6,668 nucleotides of DNA, taken from contig JAJQAR010000217.1 in assembly GCA_021203705.1 (NCBI GenBank), forward strand, positions 1 to 6,668, given 5' to 3'. A program made the position numbers and the translations under genes. Source of the DNA: Prevotella sp. (GTDB lineage Bacteria; Bacteroidota; Bacteroidia; Bacteroidales; Bacteroidaceae). This document shows positions 1-4,474 of the stretch, piece after piece (position 1 is the first letter of the stretch; every line of letters begins with the position of its first letter). Under the pieces are notes generated by a model that was given only the letters and a program-made list of their open reading frames with translations, had not been told where the DNA came from and ran no database searches.

Positions 1-1
1 C

Positions 2-1726
2 TATAGAATTAACCGTATTCACTATGGAAATATCCAGATTCTTATAGTGGTTTGTATATTTTCTCTTATGTGTTTCCTGGGCTTTTCTCTTTTTAATACC
101 AAAGGTGAGCCACGTGAGGCGGTAGTCGCTCTGTCGATGCTGAAATACGGTAACTGGATTCTCCCTGTCAACAATGGCATGGATATAGCCTACAAACCGC
201 CGTTTTTCCATTGGTGCATAGCTATTATTTCTTGTTTGAGGGGTGCGGTAACAGAGTTCACTTCACGTCTACCATCCGCATTGGCTCTTACTGCAATGGT
301 CATTGCTTGCTACAAGTTTTATGCAAAAAAAACATATAAACTTGCTCTGCTTACTTGTTTGATAATTCTAACCTGTTTTGAGGTTCATCGTGCTGGAATG
401 GCGTGCCGCGTAGATATGATGCTAAGTGCCCTTACGGTAATGGCTCTATATCAACTGTATGACTGGGGTGAGCAGGATATGAGGGGCTTTCCGTGGCTTG
501 CCATTTTGTGTATGAGCGGTGCTTTCCTCACAAAAGGACCGGTTGGTATCATCCTGCCATGTCTTGTTGAGGCGGTGTTCCTGCTGATAAGGGGTAAGAA
601 CTTCTGGAGAATAGTGGGCAAATTCGTAATCGTGGCATTGGCATCCTGTGTTATTCCTGCTCTATGGTATGTGGCTGCTTATTATCAGGGTGGCGACAAA
701 TTCCTACAATTGGTCTATGAGGAAAATATACTGCGTTTTACTGGGAAGATGACTTATATATCGCACAACAAGCCTGTTTCATACAACTTCTTGACCGTCA
801 TTTCCGGTATTGCTCCTTATACCTTATTATTAATAATGTCATTGTTCGTCCTGAAATATAAACGGATAAGGAATATTACGCATAATACGGCGGCAAGGAT
901 AACAAGATATTTCAAGGAAATGGATGATGTGCGCCTTTTCTCCTTGCTTACTATTATAATAATTTTTGTATTCTATTGCATACCGAAAAGCAAGAGAAGC
1001 GTTTATCTTTTGCCCATTTACCCGTTCTTGGCTTATTTCTTAGCAGAATATTTAATGTATCTCTCGAAAAAACATATTGCCGTGGTAAAGGCATACGGAA
1101 ATTTGCTCGTCGCATTATCCATAATTTTTCTTATTGCTTTTGTCTGCGTCCGATTAGGGCTTGTTCCTGAAAACATAATTTCAGGGCGGCATGCAGCGCA
1201 AAATATGGAGATGCTGAAAGCTCTCGCAACTGCTCCGTTACGCATTATGACTGTGGTTATCATTCTTCTGCCTATCATTGCTTCTGTATATTTCATCTGT
1301 ATGAAAAGGAAGGGCGGAAGAAAATTACTTTTTTCGATAACTGCAATAATCCTTGCGATTTATATGTCTCTCGATGCTTTTTACCTGCCGGTAATGTTGA
1401 ACAGTAAGTCTGACTATTCTGTGGCAATGAGGATAAAGTCGGTAATACCCGAAGGCACGATATACTCTTATCGTACCGACATCACCGTTGGTGACAGGAT
1501 GCACCCTTTCACTGTGAATTTCTATTTGGGCGACCGTATCGTTCCTTTCGAGTACAAAATGCCGTCTGACGGTTATCTCATTTCCGGCAACAACGACATA
1601 GAGACATTCAAGACAACATACCCTGAATATGCTGTAAGAGAAACAATAGATTTTAATCATAAGAGTTGTGATGATGGGAAAATGCTCCATCTGTATAAGT
1701 TTAACAGGAAAAAAGACAGAATATGA
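2..1726 (+). CDS. ArnT-like GT39 membrane glycosyltransferase (5' partial)
   Basis: This is a polytopic inner-membrane glycosyltransferase of the GT39/PMT-ArnT superfamily. Such enzymes move a sugar from a polyprenyl-phosphate donor to an acceptor on the periplasmic side. The frame is open to the left edge with no stop. A GTG at 47 could start it (559 aa), but that cuts into the first hydrophobic helix, so the true start is probably upstream. Numbering from that GTG, visible motifs are the first-loop acidic motif GEPREA (20-25), KPPFFHW (50-56), SRLPSAL (73-79), CRVDMMLS (120-127), LTKGPVG (161-167), the EENILRF loop (225-231), HNKPVSYNF (240-248) and the PKSKRSVYLLPIYP stretch (313-326). About a dozen hydrophobic helices end near 450. 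A soluble C-terminal domain of about 105 residues follows, as in ArnT. The stop overlaps the next gene's start (ATGA), and that gene encodes a likely donor-making GT2. Sugar and acceptor (lipid A, other glycan or protein) are unknown. The family call is firm; calling it arnT itself is not justified. Confidence 0.88.
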   Translation, partial: YRINRIHYGNIQILIVVCIFSLMCFLGFSLFNTKGEPREAVVALSMLKYGNWILPVNNGMDIAYKPPFFHWCIAIISCLRGAVTEFTSRLPSALALTAMVIACYKFYAKKTYKLALLTCLIILTCFEVHRAGMACRVDMMLSALTVMALYQLYDWGEQDMRGFPWLAILCMSGAFLTKGPVGIILPCLVEAVFLLIRGKNFWRIVGKFVIVALASCVIPALWYVAAYYQGGDKFLQLVYEENILRFTGKMTYISHNKPVSYNFLTVISGIAPYTLLLIMSLFVLKYKRIRNITHNTAARITRYFKEMDDVRLFSLLTIIIIFVFYCIPKSKRSVYLLPIYPFLAYFLAEYLMYLSKKHIAVVKAYGNLLVALSIIFLIAFVCVRLGLVPENIISGRHAAQNMEMLKALATAPLRIMTVVIILLPIIASVYFICMKRKGGRKLLFSITAIILAIYMSLDAFYLPVMLNSKSDYSVAMRIKSVIPEGTIYSYRTDITVGDRMHPFTVNFYLGDRIVPFEYKMPSDGYLISGNNDIETFKTTYPEYAVRETIDFNHKSCDDGKMLHLYKFNRKKDRI

Positions 1727-2667
1727 ACCTTGCGATAATTGTGCCTTGCTATAACGAAGAGGATGTGTTGCCGGAAACTAACAAATGCTTGTTGCAAGTC
1801 CTCGACGAACTCGTAACGGAAGAAAAAATATCCTCTGGGAGGATAATGTTTATCGATGATGGGAGCAAGGATAGAACTTGGGAACTTATAGAAGGTTTTG
1901 CAGAAAATGACAAAAGGATTGCAGGTCTTAAACTCGCCCATAACAAGGGGCACCAGTTTGCTTTATGGGCGGGCTTGGAATGGGCTGCCACTCACTGTGA
2001 TGCGGCAATAACGATAGATGCCGACCTTCAAGACGACACGGATGTTATAAAACAGATGGTAGAATGTTACAGTCGTGGTAGCGACATTGTGTTTGGAGTT
2101 AGGAAAGAGCGCAAGACAGACACAGCATTTAAGAGGACAACAGCCCAATTATTTTATCGTATTATGAATGGTCTTGGCGGCAATGTCATATACAATCATG
2201 CCGATTACAGACTGATGAGTAAACGCACATTGCAGGCACTAATGTCATTTCCAGAGCGTAATCTTTTCCTTCGTGGAATGGTGGCTTCTCTCGGTTTTCC
2301 ACAGACAATAGTTTATTATGACAGGAAAGAAAGATTTGCAGGTAAGTCGAAATATCCTTTCCGTAAAATGCTCAACTTTGCCCTTGATGGCATTACGTCG
2401 TTTTCTATCAAGCCATTGCGGTATATTGCCCTGCTCGGATTAGTGTTTATCCTGATAGCTATCATAGTGATTGTTTATGCCCTTGTGGCATATTTTAACG
2501 GTAAGACAATACAGGGCTGGACTTCATTATTAGTTTCTGTTTGGTTTATCGGCGGGACAATACTCTTAGCTTGTGGGGTTATAGGGGAATATGTCGGGAA
2601 GATATATATAGAGACAAAATCCCGCCCTCGTTTCTTTATAGAAAAACAAACGGGCAATCTGGATTAA
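1723..2667 (+). CDS. GtrB/DPM1/ArnC-like polyprenyl-phosphate glycosyltransferase (GT2)
   Basis: This 314-aa protein is a GT-A fold family 2 transferase. Such enzymes transfer a sugar from a nucleotide donor to undecaprenyl phosphate on the cytoplasmic face of the inner membrane. The catalytic domain shows the N-terminal PCYNEE (8-13), IDDGSKDRT (44-52), NKG (74-76) and the metal-binding IDADLQD (98-104). ERNLFLRG (178-185) and the basic segment RKERFAGKSKYPFRKM (201-216) are typical of the DPM1/GtrB/ArnC group. Two membrane helices follow at about 233-257 and 266-291, the GtrB-like arrangement that anchors the enzyme. The length is normal for the group. The ATG start lies within the ATGA overlap with the upstream GT39 gene, implying co-transcription and probably translational coupling. 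The pairing suggests this enzyme makes the lipid-linked donor used by the GT39 protein. The sugar (glucose, mannose, an amino sugar or other) cannot be told from the motifs. Confidence 0.92.
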   Translation: MNLAIIVPCYNEEDVLPETNKCLLQVLDELVTEEKISSGRIMFIDDGSKDRTWELIEGFAENDKRIAGLKLAHNKGHQFALWAGLEWAATHCDAAITIDADLQDDTDVIKQMVECYSRGSDIVFGVRKERKTDTAFKRTTAQLFYRIMNGLGGNVIYNHADYRLMSKRTLQALMSFPERNLFLRGMVASLGFPQTIVYYDRKERFAGKSKYPFRKMLNFALDGITSFSIKPLRYIALLGLVFILIAIIVIVYALVAYFNGKTIQGWTSLLVSVWFIGGTILLACGVIGEYVGKIYIETKSRPRFFIEKQTGNLD

Positions 2668-2680
2668 TGTGGATTAGTGT
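2661..2680 (+). repeat. two-copy 10-bp tandem repeat over the GT2 stop codon
   Basis: GGATTAATGT at 2661-2670 is followed at once by GGATTAGTGT at 2671-2680, with 9 of 10 bases identical. The first copy contains the stop codon TAA (2665-2667). It looks like a small slippage duplication. No function is evident. Confidence 0.45.
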
Positions 2681-2691
2681 TTTGTCTTTTA

Positions 2692-2723
2692 TTTTGTATT
2701 TCTATCAATTTGCAGTATCTTTG
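2692..2723 (+). promoter_or_regulatory. Bacteroidota-type promoter for rbfA
   Basis: A TTTTG element at 2692-2696 (-33 type) is followed after 19 bp by TATCTTTG at 2716-2723, an exact match to the Bacteroidota primary-sigma -7 consensus TAnnTTTG. Transcription would start near 2728-2732, giving a leader of about 25-30 nt before the rbfA ATG at 2757. The whole 89-bp gap between the GT2 gene and rbfA holds this promoter and the small tandem repeat. I see no hairpin terminator in it, so read-through from the glycosyltransferase pair remains possible. The match rests on known consensus and was not measured. Confidence 0.78.
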
Positions 2724-2756
2724 CACTATCTTATTTGAAAATAAAAATTAAGGATA

Positions 2757-3092
2757 ATGCAAGAAAAAAGACAAAACCGCATAGCAAGGCTTCTTCAGAA
2801 AGAACTGAGCCTTATATTCCAGTCGCAGACAAGGATGATGCATGGCGTTATTGCGAGCGTTACGCGCTGCCGCATAAGTCCAGACCTTAGTATCTGCACT
2901 GCCTATCTCAGCATTTTCCCTTCGGATAGGGCTGAAGAAATAATCAAAAATATCACGGCTAATGAGAAAACCGTCAGGTATGAGCTGGGCACACGCGTCC
3001 GCAACCAGTTGCGTATAATACCGGAACTGAGGTTCTTTTTGGACGATTCCCTTGACTATATCGAACACATTGACGAATTACTGAAGAAATGA
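2757..3092 (+). CDS. rbfA: 30S ribosome-binding factor RbfA
   Basis: This 111-aa protein is the small KH-fold assembly factor that binds the immature 30S subunit and helps finish 16S rRNA 5'-end processing and late maturation. Family marks are the N-terminal basic helix with RIARLLQKEL (8-17), the strand containing RISPDLSICTAYLSIFP (39-55), and VRYELGTRVRNQLRIIPELRFFLDDS (73-98) ending in the IDELL tail (105-109). Length is typical. The usual A-x-G kink of the RbfA KH motif appears to be replaced by N-E-K (69-71). The ATG at 2757 is preceded by AAGGA only 2 nt away, too close for a standard Shine-Dalgarno, which fits Bacteroidota. It has its own promoter upstream. Its stop overlaps the ATG of the permease gene, so the two are probably co-translated. 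Confidence 0.93.
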   Translation: MQEKRQNRIARLLQKELSLIFQSQTRMMHGVIASVTRCRISPDLSICTAYLSIFPSDRAEEIIKNITANEKTVRYELGTRVRNQLRIIPELRFFLDDSLDYIEHIDELLKK

Positions 3093-4318
3093 ACTTCCCC
3101 TTCTACATCGCCCGTCGCTATCTCTTTTCAAAAAAGAGTACACATGCCATCAATATTATCAGTGGCATCAGCATGGTCGGTGTGGCCGTCGCTACTATGG
3201 CTCTCATAGTAACGCTTAGCGTGTTCAATGGCTTTCACGACCTTGTGGCATCACTTCTTACGGCATTTGATCCGCAACTGGAAGTCGTGCCCGTACAGGG
3301 GAAGTCGGCTCCTGCCGATGACCCTATACTTACGGAAATACGTAACTTGCCGCAGGTTGACGTGGCGACGGAATGTGTGGAGGACCAGGCATTAGCGTTT
3401 TATCGTGACCGTCAGGCGATGGTTAAGGTGAAGGGGGTGGATGATAATTTCGATGAACTTACGCATATCAACGAAATTCTTTATGGCGATGGTGGCTTCT
3501 CCCTCCATGCAGCCAACTTGCAGTTTGGTATTGTGGGGATCGGCTTGGCAGATAATCTCGGCATGAGTGCCAACTGGCAAGGCTTTATGAGGATTTATGC
3601 CCCGAAAAGGGAGGGACAATTAGATATGATGAACCCTACGGAGAGCTTTGTGGAGGATTCGCTAATCTCTCCTGGAGTGGTGTTCTGTGTTCGCCAGTCG
3701 CGTTATGACCGTGACCACGTGATTACGTCAATAGACTTTGCCCGTAATCTTTTCGGTATGCAGGGTATGATAACGCAGTTGGAGTTGAGACTCAAGAACG
3801 GTAGTGACCTCGATGCGGTGAAGGCGAAAATGCAGTCGATAGCAGGGGATAAGTATCGTGTCCTCGACCGTATGGAACAACAGTCGGATACGTTCCGCAT
3901 TATGAAAGTGGAGAAGTTCATCGCTTATATCTTCCTTACGTTCATTCTTATTGTGGCTTGCTTCAATATTATTGGTTCGGTATCAATGCTTATAATCGAC
4001 AAGAAGGATGATGTCGTCACGCTGCGGAACTTGGGGGCTAATGACAAACAGATAACTCAGGTGTTCCTCTTTGAGGGCAGGATGATTTCAGCTATTGGTG
4101 CGGTTGTCGGTATTTTAATAGGTTTGCTGCTTTGCTGGCTGCAACAGACATACGGACTTGTGTCATTAGGTCAGAGTAGTGGCTCGTTTGTCGTTGACGC
4201 TTATCCTGTGAGCGTTCACCTTGAGGATATTGTAATAGTATTTTTCACGGTTCTTATAGTGGGTTTCCTCGCCGTCTGGTATCCCGTCCGTTATTTCGCT
4301 AAAAGAATTATTAAGTGA
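3089..4318 (+). CDS. LolC/LolE-type ABC transporter permease (FtsX family)
   Basis: This 409-aa inner-membrane protein has the four-helix layout of type VII ABC permeases of the LolC/E and MacB group. The N-terminus reads IARRYLFSKK then a first helix at about 22-46 containing ISGISMVGVAVATMALIVT, followed by SVFNGF (44-49), very like LolC/E. A periplasmic domain of about 230 residues follows (roughly 47-277). The C-terminal FtsX domain has helices near 278-302, 333-352 and 378-398. The segment KKDDVVTLRNLGA (305-317) matches the cytoplasmic coupling region that contacts the ATPase. In Lol systems this complex extracts lipoproteins from the inner membrane for delivery to the outer membrane. 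That role is plausible here but other substrates are possible. It overlaps rbfA by ATGA and precedes a strong terminator, so rbfA-permease looks like a two-gene unit. No LolD-like ATPase or second permease lies in the window, so the partner must be encoded elsewhere. Confidence 0.88.
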   Translation: MNFPFYIARRYLFSKKSTHAINIISGISMVGVAVATMALIVTLSVFNGFHDLVASLLTAFDPQLEVVPVQGKSAPADDPILTEIRNLPQVDVATECVEDQALAFYRDRQAMVKVKGVDDNFDELTHINEILYGDGGFSLHAANLQFGIVGIGLADNLGMSANWQGFMRIYAPKREGQLDMMNPTESFVEDSLISPGVVFCVRQSRYDRDHVITSIDFARNLFGMQGMITQLELRLKNGSDLDAVKAKMQSIAGDKYRVLDRMEQQSDTFRIMKVEKFIAYIFLTFILIVACFNIIGSVSMLIIDKKDDVVTLRNLGANDKQITQVFLFEGRMISAIGAVVGILIGLLLCWLQQTYGLVSLGQSSGSFVVDAYPVSVHLEDIVIVFFTVLIVGFLAVWYPVRYFAKRIIK

Positions 4319-4341
4319 AAAGTCTCTGATTTTTTTCACTT
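4313..4341 (+). repeat. inverted repeat overlapping the permease stop codon
   Basis: AAGTGAAAA (4313-4321) and TTTTCACTT (4333-4341) are perfect 9-bp complements around an 11-nt loop. The left arm includes the permease TGA stop (4316-4318). The stem is AT-rich and is not followed by a T run. It is more likely a 3'-end stabilising hairpin or a chance structure than a terminator by itself. It lies just upstream of the strong terminator hairpin. Confidence 0.45.
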
Positions 4342-4351
4342 CTTATAATAT

Positions 4352-4389
4352 AAGGGCATGGCTTTATTGGGCTATGCCCTTTGTTTTTG
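4352..4389 (+). terminator. intrinsic terminator after the rbfA-permease unit
   Basis: AAGGGCATGGC (4352-4362) pairs with GCTATGCCCTT (4371-4381). In RNA this is an 11-bp stem with one G-U pair and an 8-nt loop, GC-rich in its centre. It is followed by the T-rich tract TGTTTTTG (4382-4389). This is the classic Rho-independent layout. It separates the rbfA-permease transcript from the phosphate transporter gene. Confidence 0.85.
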
Positions 4390-4420
4390 TAACACAATTG
4401 AAACATCCGTTTAAAATCTC

Positions 4421-4462
4421 TGTAATAAGCAATTTTTACTTTTGCACCGTGATAATATTACA
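4421..4462. repeat. inverted repeat flanking the transporter -7 box
   Basis: TGTAATA (4421-4427) and TATTACA (4456-4462) are perfect 7-bp complements with a 28-bp spacer that contains the -7 box. It could be a split operator, but the arms are AT-rich and short, so chance is a serious alternative. No known regulator motif is recognised. Confidence 0.25.
4437..4444 (+). promoter_or_regulatory. Bacteroidota -7 promoter box for the phosphate transporter gene
   Basis: TACTTTTG at 4437-4444 matches the -7 consensus TAnnTTTG exactly. Transcription would begin near 4449-4453, leaving a leader of about 22-26 nt before the ATG at 4475. No good TTTG/TTG -33 element lies at the usual distance; the nearest candidate is a poor TTTA at 4410-4413. 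The promoter may therefore be weak or need an activator. A TGTAATA/TATTACA inverted repeat (4421-4427 and 4456-4462) flanks the box. Confidence 0.65.
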
Positions 4463-4474
4463 TGATTGACAGAT

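Noticed and set aside
1325..1690. 121-codon minus-strand open frame
   Set aside because: It is antisense to the conserved C-terminal periplasmic domain of the GT39 protein, with no independent support.
2668..2756. Terminator for the glycosyltransferase pair
   Set aside because: The gap is T-rich but I could find no stem-loop before the T runs. The T runs are better explained by the -33 region of the rbfA promoter.
2748..3068. 106-codon minus-strand open frame opposite rbfA
   Set aside because: It nearly mirrors rbfA, which is unambiguous. The opposite product has no recognisable features.
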